From assembly GCF_002270485.1 (NCBI RefSeq), contig NZ_NQOG01000008.1, positions 62,001-126,000 on the forward strand: a stretch of DNA of 64,000 nt, read 5' to 3'. Positions 36,808 through 45,795 of this stretch are shown in pieces. Position 1 is the first letter of the stretch. The number at the start of each line of letters is the position of its first letter. The notes beneath the pieces were generated by a model. It worked only from the letters and a program-made list of their open reading frames with translations. It ran no database searches and had not been told where the DNA came from. The stretch is from Anaerostipes hominis (ex Lee et al. 2021) (GTDB lineage Bacteria > Bacillota > Clostridia > Lachnospirales > Lachnospiraceae). The position numbers and the translations under genes were made by a program.

Positions 36808-36858
36808 GGAGAGAGAGGGGCAGGCTTAAAAAAATACAAAATTAGGTGGGAAGAAAAC

Positions 36859-39357
36859 ATGAACAGTAAATCAAATGGTTTCAAAGACAAACTAGGAAAA
36901 ATTCATAACTTTATTCATAAGTTTGGAAAATATTTTATCATTGTGTGTCTGATCTTATTCTGTGTTCTGTGTATCAAGAATAAAGATCAGTTCGCGGAGC
37001 GGGTGGCAAAAGGCGTGCCTGAAAGCGGTATGGAAAAGATCCCGGTTGCAGATGGAGATACGATCACGCAGGAATTCAAAGCTAATTTTACTATGGCAGA
37101 AAAATTAGAATTCCGTATAGGGAGAAACTTTGGTGATGCAAGGCCTGGAAGGATTGAACTGAGTATTAAGGATTCCAAAGGAAATATTATTTTTCACGTA
37201 ACTCCGACCATGGAAGAAGTGGATGGAAGAGCTGAAATAAAAGCCACGATGAGAAGAAGAGAACTGGATGAAGATCGTTGGTATAAGGCAATCGTAAACC
37301 AGAAACTAGAGAAAGGCGAAACTTATACTTACGAGATCAAGGGGGTCGGAATTAAGAAAGATGATCCGCTGTATATTTATACGTCCAGAGATATGGGATC
37401 AATTTTTGAGCCGCTCATAAAAAACGGACAGAAAACAGAGATCCGTCTTTGTGCAAAAATGTGGACTACTCAAATTGATATGTGGGCCATTGGTCTGACG
37501 ATTGCAATTGCATTAGGATTGATCGTGCTCTTGCTTGTACAGATTAAAATTCCTGAAAAGCTGAATAAATGGATGTCATGGGCATTATTCATCGTGAATC
37601 CGTGGCTGGCTTTTTATATGGTGGAAAAAGTATTCTACAATCCGATCAGCGTTATGGGAGTTTTTTCTTATGCGCTGAATATCATCTGGTTCTATGTTAT
37701 TTTTGGAATTCTGCTTTTGATCTTTAACAGGACAAAATACGCAGTCATTGTAGGAGATTTACTTTTATACGGATGTGCCATCGGTAACTACTTTGTTATG
37801 CAGTTCCGGGGAACTCCGATCACACCGGCAGACATTTGGGCGTTCGGTACCGCGATGGATGTGGCAGATCATTATACATTGTCTTATAATAAAGCAGCCA
37901 TTGTTGCAACAATCATCTGCCTCGCACTCTGTATCATTGCATGGAAACTGGATACTATAAAAGCATTCCGATGGAAACAGCGGCTGATTGCACTGATTGT
38001 AGTGGCAGCAGTTACAATAGGACAGAGCTTTCTCTGTACGAGAGTAAATTTTCTGGAATCAAAAAATGTAAAGGTAGAATTCTTCAATCAGAAAAAGGGC
38101 TATAAAAGAAATGGCTTTGTGTTAAGTTTCCTCCTGAATGTGCAGTATCTCCTCGGAACGGAACCGGAAGGGTACAGTGTAGATAAGGTAAAAGACATTG
38201 CCAAAAATTATGAGGTGACAACCGGACAGAATAAGGCTCTGAAGCAAAAACCAAATGTGGTCGTCATCATGAACGAGACATTTTCTGATCTGAATGTGGT
38301 CAACAAGATCAAGACAAATAAAGAAGTGATGCCTTATATCAATTCCATGAAAGAAAATACGATCAAGGGCGATATGCTTGTATCGGTATTCGGAGGAGGA
38401 ACAAGCAACTCTGAGTATGAGTTCCTCACAGGAAACTCAGTGTCTTCTCTTCCGCTGAACGGAAATGCCTATACACAGTTTGTAAAACACGAAGTGCCGA
38501 GTCTCGCCACCCAGTTAAAAGAACAGGGATATGACACGACCGCATTCCATCCATATAAGCCGAATGCATGGAACAGACAGAGCGTGTATCCGCTGCTAGG
38601 ATTCGAGAACTTCCTGGATGAGTCATCCTTGGATGAATCCAAAGTCAGGAGAATCAGAGGATGGGTCAGTGATGAGTCTGATTACGATAAGATCATAGAG
38701 ACGTTTGAGAATAGAAAATCAGATAATCCTCTGTTTATGTTTAATGTAACGATTCAGAACCACGGCGGATATCTGCTTCCGGACGATAACTTCAAGCAGG
38801 AAATTACGATTGAAGACGAGAAGAAGACAGAGCCTGCAGAGCGCTATCTGTCTCTGATCCATGAATCCGACCGGGCATTTAAAAAGCTGATCGATTATTT
38901 TAAGGATCAAAAAGAGCCGACCATCGTTGTGATGTTCGGGGACCATCAGCCGAAACTGGAAGATGAGTTTTATGAACTTCTCTACGGAAAGGACTTAAAC
39001 AGTCTGAGCATCAAGGAGATGCAGAAGAAATTTACCGTTCCGTTTGTCATCTGGGCAAACTATGATATCAAAGAACAGGAAAATGTAAAGCTCACCAGTG
39101 TCAACTATCTGTCCACGCTGATGCTCAAGCAGACAAATTTAAAACTGACTCCGTATAATCAGTATCTGGAAGAACTGGAGAAACAGATCCCGGCGATCAA
39201 TGCCAACGGATATGTGACAAAAGACGGTAAAAATGTTGCGACCCAGGATGAGGAAGATAAAGATAAATGGCTGACAAACTATCAGTATCTGCAGTACAAT
39301 TCCCTGCTGGATTATAAACACCGCGTAGATTCCTTCTTTTCTGTGAAAGAAAAGTAG
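36859..39357 (+). CDS. LtaS-like phosphoglycerol transferase with large N-terminal ectodomain
   Basis: This 832-residue membrane protein has one membrane helix near residues 27-43 and an extracytoplasmic beta-rich insert of about 150 residues (TITQEFKANFTMAEKLEFRIG, VNQKLEKGETYTYEIKG). Several more membrane helices run from about 205 to 390. An alkaline-phosphatase-fold LtaS catalytic domain follows: VVVIMNETFSD; the Thr in FGGGTSNSEYEFLTG; TAFHPYKPNAWNRQ; VTIQNHGGY; and VMFGDHQPKLED. It is paralogous to the gene at 24455 but lacks that protein's C-terminal domain. GGTGGGAAG precedes the ATG. Confidence 0.9.
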   Translation: MNSKSNGFKDKLGKIHNFIHKFGKYFIIVCLILFCVLCIKNKDQFAERVAKGVPESGMEKIPVADGDTITQEFKANFTMAEKLEFRIGRNFGDARPGRIELSIKDSKGNIIFHVTPTMEEVDGRAEIKATMRRRELDEDRWYKAIVNQKLEKGETYTYEIKGVGIKKDDPLYIYTSRDMGSIFEPLIKNGQKTEIRLCAKMWTTQIDMWAIGLTIAIALGLIVLLLVQIKIPEKLNKWMSWALFIVNPWLAFYMVEKVFYNPISVMGVFSYALNIIWFYVIFGILLLIFNRTKYAVIVGDLLLYGCAIGNYFVMQFRGTPITPADIWAFGTAMDVADHYTLSYNKAAIVATIICLALCIIAWKLDTIKAFRWKQRLIALIVVAAVTIGQSFLCTRVNFLESKNVKVEFFNQKKGYKRNGFVLSFLLNVQYLLGTEPEGYSVDKVKDIAKNYEVTTGQNKALKQKPNVVVIMNETFSDLNVVNKIKTNKEVMPYINSMKENTIKGDMLVSVFGGGTSNSEYEFLTGNSVSSLPLNGNAYTQFVKHEVPSLATQLKEQGYDTTAFHPYKPNAWNRQSVYPLLGFENFLDESSLDESKVRRIRGWVSDESDYDKIIETFENRKSDNPLFMFNVTIQNHGGYLLPDDNFKQEITIEDEKKTEPAERYLSLIHESDRAFKKLIDYFKDQKEPTIVVMFGDHQPKLEDEFYELLYGKDLNSLSIKEMQKKFTVPFVIWANYDIKEQENVKLTSVNYLSTLMLKQTNLKLTPYNQYLEELEKQIPAINANGYVTKDGKNVATQDEEDKDKWLTNYQYLQYNSLLDYKHRVDSFFSVKEK

Positions 39358-39375
39358 GAATCTCCCTGCGGATTC

Positions 39376-39402
39376 TTGACACATGAGACAAAACAATATA
39401 AT
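39376..39402 (+). promoter_or_regulatory. purA promoter
   Basis: TTGACA (39376-39381) and TATAAT (39397-39402) are separated by 15 bp. A TAATAT read at 17 bp is also possible. The leader is about 65 nt. Confidence 0.5.
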
Positions 39403-39474
39403 ATTAAAATGTTGTTCGCTTTATGCAAAAGAAAATGGCGAGGACACGTCATTGATAATTAGGAGGATACACAT

Positions 39475-40761
39475 ATGGTTAAAGCAATAGTTGGAGCTAA
39501 CTGGGGCGACGAAGGAAAAGGTAAGATCACGGATATGTTAGGTGAGACTTCTGACATTATCGTGCGTTTCCAGGGAGGAGCGAATGCCGGGCATACCATC
39601 ATTAACGACTACGGAAAGTTCGCGCTTCACACGCTGCCATCCGGTGTATTCTATGATCATACAACCAGTATTATTGGAAACGGTGTGGCACTGAATATCC
39701 CTGTGCTCTTTAAGGAGATTGGGGAAATCGTCTCCCAGGGTGTGCCAAAGCCGAATATCCTCATTTCCGACCGTGCCCAGATCGTTATGCCGTACCATAT
39801 CCTGTTTGATGAATACGAGGAAGAACGATTGGGGAAAGGGTCTTTCGGATCTACAAAGTCGGGGATCGCACCGTTTTATTCAGACAAATATGCAAAGATC
39901 GGCTTCCAGGTCAACGAGCTGTTCGACGGAAAAGCGTTAAAAGAAAAACTGATCAGGATCTGTGAGACGAAAAATGTTTTGCTTGAGCATCTCTACCACA
40001 AACCGCTTCTCAACCCGGATGAGCTGTATGAAACACTGATGGAGTACAAGGAGATGGTAGCGCCGTATGTCTGCGACGTATCCCTGTTCCTTCACAAAGC
40101 GATGAAAGAAAACAAGACCATTCTCCTGGAAGGCCAGCTGGGCTCGTTAAAGGACCCGGACCACGGTATTTACCCGATGGTGACATCCTCTTCTACTTTA
40201 GCGGCATACGGAGCCATCGGTGCAGGTATTCCGCCATACGAGATCAAGAAGATCGTCACCGTAGTCAAGGCATACTCAAGTGCCGTAGGAGCAGGTGCCT
40301 TCGTCAGTGAGATTTTCGGGGAAGAAGCCGATGAGCTCAGAAAACGCGGCGGAGACGGCGGCGAATTCGGGGCAACGACCGGACGTCCGAGAAGGATGGG
40401 ATGGTTCGACACCGTGGCTTCCAAGTACGGATGCAGGATGCAGGGAACGACAGACGTGGCATTTACTGTGCTCGATGTCCTCGGTTATCTAGAAGAAATT
40501 CCGGTTTGCGTCGCTTATGATATTGATGGGGAAATAACTACCGATTTTCCGACAACCGGTGATCTGGAGAAAGCAAAACCGGTGATCGAAGTACTTCCGG
40601 GATGGAAGAGTGACATCCGCGGAATTACAAAATATGAGGATCTGCCGGAAAACTGCAGAAAATACGTAGAGTTCGTCGAGGAGAAGATCGGATATCCGAT
40701 TACTCTGATCTCCAACGGACCCGGCAGACATGAGATTATCCGCAGAGGATACACAGACTAA
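39475..40761 (+). CDS. purA: adenylosuccinate synthetase
   Basis: This 428-residue GTP-dependent enzyme converts IMP to adenylosuccinate, the substrate of PurB. It has the N-terminal GANWGDEGKGKITD with catalytic Asp, QGGANAGHTI with catalytic His, EGQLGSLKDPDHGIYPMVTSS, and the C-terminal NGPGRHEII. TTAGGAGGA precedes the ATG. It is a single-gene unit, with its own promoter and a strong terminator. Confidence 0.97.
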   Translation: MVKAIVGANWGDEGKGKITDMLGETSDIIVRFQGGANAGHTIINDYGKFALHTLPSGVFYDHTTSIIGNGVALNIPVLFKEIGEIVSQGVPKPNILISDRAQIVMPYHILFDEYEEERLGKGSFGSTKSGIAPFYSDKYAKIGFQVNELFDGKALKEKLIRICETKNVLLEHLYHKPLLNPDELYETLMEYKEMVAPYVCDVSLFLHKAMKENKTILLEGQLGSLKDPDHGIYPMVTSSSTLAAYGAIGAGIPPYEIKKIVTVVKAYSSAVGAGAFVSEIFGEEADELRKRGGDGGEFGATTGRPRRMGWFDTVASKYGCRMQGTTDVAFTVLDVLGYLEEIPVCVAYDIDGEITTDFPTTGDLEKAKPVIEVLPGWKSDIRGITKYEDLPENCRKYVEFVEEKIGYPITLISNGPGRHEIIRRGYTD

Positions 40762-40765
40762 AAAT

Positions 40766-40802
40766 GAAAAACCTCTTTGCAGATACGGCAAAGAGGTTTT
40801 TT
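40766..40802 (+). terminator. intrinsic terminator after purA
   Basis: AAAACCTCTTTGC and GCAAAGAGGTTTT form a perfect 13-bp stem around AGATACG, ending in a T run. Confidence 0.92.
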
Positions 40803-40823
40803 GCAAAGGTATAGGAGACATCT

Positions 40824-41378
40824 ATGGAAAAAGAACAGGAACAAGAGAATAAGAAAAAACAAAACTTCAGGAAAGAGGTCAGAAGCTGGATTGTCTGTAT
40901 TGCTGCCACTCTGGCTATTACTTTGTTTATCACAAATTTCGTCATAGTCAATGCCAGTATACCAAGCGGTTCCATGGAAAATACCATCATGACCGGAGAT
41001 AAACTTATTGCATTCAGGACCGCATACCTGTTCAGTGAGCCTGAACGGGGGGATGTGATTATATTTGAGTATCCGGATGATGAGTCGGAGTGGTATATTA
41101 AGAGAGTTATCGCGCTTCCGGGAGAGACGATCGAGGTAAAGGACGGAAAGGTTTATATCAACGGGAGTAAAAAGCCCCTGAAGGAACCTTATATCAAAGA
41201 GGAGCCTGTGGACGATTTTGGACCGTATAAAGTGCCCGGGAACGGGTACTTTGTCATGGGAGACAACCGGAACAGTTCCAATGACGCCAGAGAATGGCAG
41301 ACCCACTATGTGACCAGGGAAGAGATCATAGGAAAAGCGAGCTTTCGATATTATCCGTCTCCGAAGTGGATCAAATAA
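40824..41378 (+). CDS. lepB: signal peptidase I
   Basis: This 184-residue membrane-anchored serine/lysine protease has one N-terminal helix (residues about 22-45). The catalytic Ser lies in ASIPSGSMENTI, the general-base Lys in WYIKRVIALPGET, and box E in GYFVMGDNRNSSNDARE. It cleaves signal peptides of exported proteins. It sits 12 nt upstream of a lipoprotein gene, and the two are likely co-transcribed. Confidence 0.96.
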   Translation: MEKEQEQENKKKQNFRKEVRSWIVCIAATLAITLFITNFVIVNASIPSGSMENTIMTGDKLIAFRTAYLFSEPERGDVIIFEYPDDESEWYIKRVIALPGETIEVKDGKVYINGSKKPLKEPYIKEEPVDDFGPYKVPGNGYFVMGDNRNSSNDAREWQTHYVTREEIIGKASFRYYPSPKWIK

Positions 41379-41390
41379 AGGAGTGAGACC

Positions 41391-42527
41391 ATGAAAAGAA
41401 AAATTAGGATTCTTATGCTGGCAGCGGCAGTTATGCTTGCTCTGGCAGCGTCCGGATGTCAAAAAAAAGCTGAACGAGAGCAAAAGCCTTTTGTATCAGA
41501 AAAAGAACTGAAAGCATTCATAGGAGAGACGACCAAAAAAGACGAGGTTTCGGACTTTCCAAAACTGGACTACGCTTCGGACCAAAGGGTGATGTTCCAT
41601 AATTCCCAGGGCTTTTATGTCTTTGACATGAAGGAAAAGAAAGTCACCGCAGCTTTGGATCTGGTAAAAATGAAATTATTTTCCGAGGATGGAGAGACCG
41701 AGACGAAGATTATTGTATCCGGCGACGGAAATGTGGTACGGCTTTTAAGAACAAAAGGGGAAGATACGGTTAAGGACTATTTCTATGATGTGAAGGAACA
41801 GACTTTGTCTGACCAAAAACAGGCCTTTGATGATGTCTATGAAGGAGATATTCAGAAGACAGGTGAAAAGAAGTTTGCCGGACACTCGAAGGAAGAAGTG
41901 ATCCGGGAGCTGATGGAGCAAGGACAAAATGACTCCAATGCGATGATCCAAAATGACCGCACCGTAGATTTTCTCGGTTATCCATCCGGGGTATATATGA
42001 AGGAAGATCAGATGTTTAAAAATGTTTCTCTGATCCAATACGATGTTAAAGCAAAAAAGAAGTCTGTGACTCCTCTGTTTGACGGATTTGTAAAGACCGA
42101 TCAGGAAACGGACGCCTCAAAGCTTGTCTTTGAAGGCAGCCGTTTCATGAAATTCAGCGAAAACGGAGTCCTCTACTTCGATGTGGATGCTATGCAGAAG
42201 ACCGGCGGGACAAAGGGTACATTCGGAGACCTTGTCATCGGAAATGTCTTTCAGTCAAAGAGCGGAAAGCTTACGGTCTCATTTGAAGATATTTCAAAGG
42301 CGGATCTTTCGTTGAAACCGGTGCTGTCACTGAACAACATCGATGAAAAAGGGGAACCTCAGATGATGGAATTAAAAGAAGGCAGGAATACTTATACGTT
42401 CAGCGGTCTGAAAAAAGAATTATTTTATTATATTGACTACTATGCAACGAAAGATGCCCCGGATGAAAAGAGCATGAAAAAGACCGATCAGCAAAATAAA
42501 AAGCTCAGGGTGAGCATAAGCAGCTAA
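41391..42527 (+). CDS. uncharacterised lipoprotein
   Basis: This 378-residue protein starts MKRKIRILMLAAAVMLALAASGC, a lipoprotein signal with lipobox LAASGC. The mature part is hydrophilic and lysine-rich, with repeated beta-strand-like stretches (VMFHNSQGFYVFDMKEKKVTA, GRFMKFSENG-like SRFMKFSENGVLYFDV) reminiscent of WD40 or beta-propeller-type surface proteins. No catalytic motif was recognised. It follows lepB by 12 nt with AAAGGAG. Confidence 0.75.
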   Translation: MKRKIRILMLAAAVMLALAASGCQKKAEREQKPFVSEKELKAFIGETTKKDEVSDFPKLDYASDQRVMFHNSQGFYVFDMKEKKVTAALDLVKMKLFSEDGETETKIIVSGDGNVVRLLRTKGEDTVKDYFYDVKEQTLSDQKQAFDDVYEGDIQKTGEKKFAGHSKEEVIRELMEQGQNDSNAMIQNDRTVDFLGYPSGVYMKEDQMFKNVSLIQYDVKAKKKSVTPLFDGFVKTDQETDASKLVFEGSRFMKFSENGVLYFDVDAMQKTGGTKGTFGDLVIGNVFQSKSGKLTVSFEDISKADLSLKPVLSLNNIDEKGEPQMMELKEGRNTYTFSGLKKELFYYIDYYATKDAPDEKSMKKTDQQNKKLRVSISS

Positions 42528-42532
42528 AAGCA

Positions 42533-42561
42533 TGGACGCGGGATACAGTCTGTGCTATAAT
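42533..42561 (+). promoter_or_regulatory. promoter of the RidA-family gene
   Basis: TGGACG (42533-42538), 17-bp spacer and extended TGC-TATAAT (42553-42561). Confidence 0.6.
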
Positions 42562-42618
42562 ATTGATACAAAAAAATTGTATGAACCTAATTATTTTTTG
42601 GAAAGTGAGGAAGCAGGT

Positions 42619-42999
42619 ATGACATGTGAAACCATCAATGCACAGAAAGCTCCCGCAGCAGTGGGACCGTACTGCCATGCGGTAAAAGCGAGTGAATTTG
42701 TGTTTACTTCAGGACAGCTTGGGCTGGACCCGGAGAACGGAACTCTTCCGGAAGGAGTGGAAGCCCAGGCGGACCAGGCGCTGATCAACCTGGACGAAGT
42801 GCTGAAAGCGGCAGGATTATCGCTGGATGATGTGATCAAGACTACCGTATTTTTAGACGATATCAATGATTTTGCGGCAATCAATGCAATTTATGAGAAG
42901 AGGTTCGGAGACAATAAACCTGCCCGTTCCTGTGTGGAAGTGGCGGCACTCCCCAAAGGAGCCCTTTTTGAAATAGAAGCGATCGCAGCTGTTAAATAA
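42619..42999 (+). CDS. ridA: RidA-family deaminase
   Basis: This 126-residue YjgF/YER057c/UK114 family protein hydrolyses reactive enamine/imine intermediates formed by PLP enzymes. Motifs are KAPAAVGPYCHAVKA, FVFTSGQLGLDP, the substrate-binding Arg in PARSCVEVAALPKGALFEIEAIA, and the typical trimer contacts. The ATG at 42619 (AGTGAGGAAG upstream) gives the family N-terminus, and the frame upstream to 42532 overlaps the promoter. A terminator follows. Confidence 0.95.
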   Translation: MTCETINAQKAPAAVGPYCHAVKASEFVFTSGQLGLDPENGTLPEGVEAQADQALINLDEVLKAAGLSLDDVIKTTVFLDDINDFAAINAIYEKRFGDNKPARSCVEVAALPKGALFEIEAIAAVK

Positions 43000-43014
43000 C
43001 ATTATCACCGAAGA

Positions 43015-43060
43015 AAACCCGATTTCCTGTAAATGTGAATTCAGGACCCGGGTTTTTTTA
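43015..43060 (+). terminator. intrinsic terminator after the RidA gene
   Basis: AACCCGATTTCCTG and CAGGACCCGGGTT pair imperfectly around a 12-nt loop, followed by TTTTTT. Confidence 0.75.
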
Positions 43061-43159
43061 TTGCTGGTGGAGTGTAGTAAAAAAATTTCGATACAAAAGG
43101 AATGAAGATACGGGAGATTGCCGGCAGGATACTCCGGGAAGTGACGGGGAAAGTCCATA

Positions 43160-43205
43160 TGAATATCAGGAGGGATGCTTATCGAGCAGTCCCTCTTGAT
43201 TTTAA
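43160..43205. terminator. possible terminator or structured end near the MATE stop
   Basis: ATCAGGAGGGA and TCCCTCTTGAT arms, with inner TGCT/AGCA pairing, lie in the gap between the RidA terminator and the minus-strand MATE gene. U tracts are weak on both strands, so the function is uncertain. Confidence 0.35.
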
Positions 43206-43209
43206 GAAA

Positions 43210-44631
43210 CTAAGCTTTCATTTCCTCCTCCGCAGGGTTGCCCTGTTCAGATTCTCCGGGAGTATACACGAGCAGTTTTTTTGACGTAAAATAAAAAACT
43301 CCGGTGGTGACGGCAGAGGCCAGAATATCTGCAATCGGTTCTGCGGTGAAGATTCCCGTTGTGCCAAGAAATAACGGCAGGATCAAGGCCAGAGGGATCA
43401 GCAGGATGATTTTCCTCAGAAGGGCCATAACAAGAGAAATTTTTGCCCTGCCCAGTGCCATAAAAGTATTCTGGCAGGCGTACTGTGCCCCGATAAACAG
43501 AAAGCCTCCCATGAAAATGCGGATCATGGGTCTGCCGAGCACAGAAAGCTGCCTGGCCGCCTCACCGCTGGAAAACAGATATATATAGATCTGGGGAACT
43601 GCCATGGAGAGGGCCCAGATTCCAAAGGTGTAGGCCACAGTGATAACAAATAACAGCCGAAAGGCCTTTTTTACCCGGTCCATATTCCGGCTTCCATAAT
43701 TAAAGCTGATGATCGGCTGTGCACCCTGGGCGAGTCCAAGGGCGGGCATGGATAGAAACTGCATGGCGCTTATGGCAATGGTCGTGACGGAGACCAGGGA
43801 GTCTGCGCTGGCACCGCCGTAGCGTTTCATTCCTGAATTTAATGTGATCTGTACCAGACTTTCCGTGGACTGCATAATAAACGGCGCGATTCCCAGGGCG
43901 ATGACAGGGAGAAGAACTTTTGCTTCCAGCCTGAGATTTTTACGGCGGATCTTCAGATCCGTTTTCTTTCCGGTTAAAAAACCGAGGACCCAGGCCGCAG
44001 AGATACCCTGGGAAATGACGGTGGCTAAGGCGGAGCCCTTGACACCGAGACCCATTACAAAAATAAAGATTGGGTCCAGCACGATATTTAAGACAGCCCC
44101 GATCAGCACTGTGAGCATACTGGTCCTGGCAAATCCCTGGCAGGTGATAAAGCTGTTCAGGCCGAGAGAAAACATGACGAAAATGGAGCCGAGCAGATAG
44201 ATGCTCAGATAGTCATTGGCATAAGGCAGTATATTGTCTGTCGCTCCAAATATGGAAAGCAGGGGTTCTTTTGCAAGGTAAAAAAACAGGGTAAGGGGAA
44301 CGGCCAGAGCAATCAAAGCCGTGACGGCATTCCCAAGAATCTTTTCTGCCCCGTCATAATCCTGCTGTCCCATTTTTATTGAGACTCTGGGACTTCCTCC
44401 CATACCGATCATGGAGGCAAATGCAGAGATAATCATAATGATCGGAAAAGCAATTCCAAGCCCTGCAATGGCAAGAGGCCCTTCTCCTCCCGGAAGACGG
44501 CCGATGTAAATGCGGTCCACCATATTATACAGCGCGTTTATGATTTGGGCGGCAATGGTGGGAACAGCCAGCTGGAACAGTAATTTGCCCACAGGCATGG
44601 TTCCAAGGGCTGTTTCGTTGTTCGTATTCAA
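43210..44631 (-). CDS. MATE-family multidrug/sodium antiporter
   Basis: This 473-residue integral membrane protein has twelve predicted helices in two repeats of six. The N-terminus TMPVGKLLFQLAVPTIAAQIINALYN is characteristic of MATE exporters, as are GMGGSPRVSIKMGQ in the first repeat and LALGLAQGAQPIISFNYGSRN in the second. It would export cationic compounds with Na+ or H+. It is a single gene read against its neighbours and divergent from the decayed glucosidase gene. Confidence 0.93.
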   Translation of the reverse strand: MNTNNETALGTMPVGKLLFQLAVPTIAAQIINALYNMVDRIYIGRLPGGEGPLAIAGLGIAFPIIMIISAFASMIGMGGSPRVSIKMGQQDYDGAEKILGNAVTALIALAVPLTLFFYLAKEPLLSIFGATDNILPYANDYLSIYLLGSIFVMFSLGLNSFITCQGFARTSMLTVLIGAVLNIVLDPIFIFVMGLGVKGSALATVISQGISAAWVLGFLTGKKTDLKIRRKNLRLEAKVLLPVIALGIAPFIMQSTESLVQITLNSGMKRYGGASADSLVSVTTIAISAMQFLSMPALGLAQGAQPIISFNYGSRNMDRVKKAFRLLFVITVAYTFGIWALSMAVPQIYIYLFSSGEAARQLSVLGRPMIRIFMGGFLFIGAQYACQNTFMALGRAKISLVMALLRKIILLIPLALILPLFLGTTGIFTAEPIADILASAVTTGVFYFTSKKLLVYTPGESEQGNPAEEEMKA

Positions 44632-44724
44632 AAAATCACTCCTATCATATGAAAAATGTCACTCTTTTATTTTACATTGTTTTTTCAATGGGAGCAATTC
44701 TTTTATTCAGGAAAGGTGTAGGTT

Positions 44725-45703
44725 ATGGACAGTCAGAAAGGGAAGCAAGAGATCGTATATCAGGTATATCCTAAAAGTTTTTGCGACGGTAACGGGGATG
44801 GGATCGGAGATTTAAGAGGGATTCTAAAGCGTCTTGATTATCTTAATGATCTGGGAGTGACTGTGCTGTGGATCTGTCCGGTCTATGCTTCACCGATGGA
44901 GGATTTGGAAAAACTCATATATGAGGCGGGGATCAGGGGGATGAAAATAATGATGGATCTGGTACTCAACCATACATCGGATGAACATCTGTGGTTTCAG
45001 AATGCGCTGAGGGATCAAAAAAGCAGATACAGGGATTATTATATATTTAAGAAATCCCGGGAGGGGCGCCCTCCGAGCAATTTAAGGTCTGTTTTCGGGG
45101 GATCGGTATGGGAGCCCGTTGAGGGAGCGGAGGAGTATTATTTTCATTCTTTTTCAAAAAGACAGCCGGATCTTAACTGGGAAAATGAAGACATGAGAAA
45201 AGAACTGTATGAAATGATACGGTGGTGGATGGAAAGGATGGACTGTCCGGCTGTTTTCCGTATACAAGGAATGTAAAAGGGATTGAAGTTTTTTTGGGAG
45301 AACTTAAAAACGAAGTATTTGACCCATTAGACTGTATCACTGTCTCGGAGGCCGTAGATGTACCATATTCATCGCTTGGGGATTATATCGGGGAGCAGGG
45401 ATGCTTTTCTATGATGTTTGATTTCAGTTATACAAATTTCGATCTGGAAGGGAAAGATGAGAAATGGTATAAAAGAAAAGCATGGACAGCAGAAGAATTC
45501 AGAGAGTTACTGTTTAAAAGCCAGGAAGAGATTCAGAAGACCGGATGGCCGGCATGTATTTCTTTTTGAGGGGAACCCCTTTTATTTATCAGGGACAGGA
45601 ATTAGGAACAACAAATGTGTGGAAAGATTCTGTCAGTGAATTTGATGATATTGAGAGCAGGGGGCAGTACCATGCAGATGATATAAAAAATTTCTATACT
45701 TAA
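44725..45703 (+). pseudogene. decayed GH13 alpha-glucosidase (oligo-1,6-glucosidase/TreC-like)
   Basis: Three fragments in two frames recall a 550-residue GH13 enzyme. The start EIVYQVYPKSFCDGNGDGIGDL runs to LWICPVYASPMEDLEKLI. Here the usual SPxxDNGYDIxDYxxIxPxFGT loop is lost before IMMDLVLNHTSDEHLWF. The catalytic-nucleophile region is damaged (WWMERMDCPA then stop at 45276). A second fragment runs to TGWPACISF, after which the NHDQPR region is missing and LRGTPFIYQGQELGTTNVW appears in another frame. It stops at 45703 with the C-terminal beta domain absent. A ribosome site and start survive, so decay is probably recent. Confidence 0.88.
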
Positions 45704-45723
45704 GAAGAAATTCATTCTTTTTT

Positions 45724-45756
45724 AATCTATTCCATTAGGATACAATGAAATAGATT
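45724..45756. promoter_or_regulatory. palindrome upstream of the PRD regulator gene
   Basis: AATCTATTCCATT and AATGAAATAGATT (one mismatch) flank AGGATAC. It lies 40 nt before the ATG at 45796. It is a candidate operator, or the weak terminator of the decayed gene upstream. Confidence 0.45.
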
Positions 45757-45795
45757 GTTACTGTTTTGCCAGATAAATAATTGGAGGTAATTAGA

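Noticed and set aside
43102-43284. 60-codon plus-strand frame after the RidA terminator
   Set aside because: It runs into the opposite-strand MATE gene and its residues resemble nothing conserved; only the ribosome-like AAAGGA supports it.
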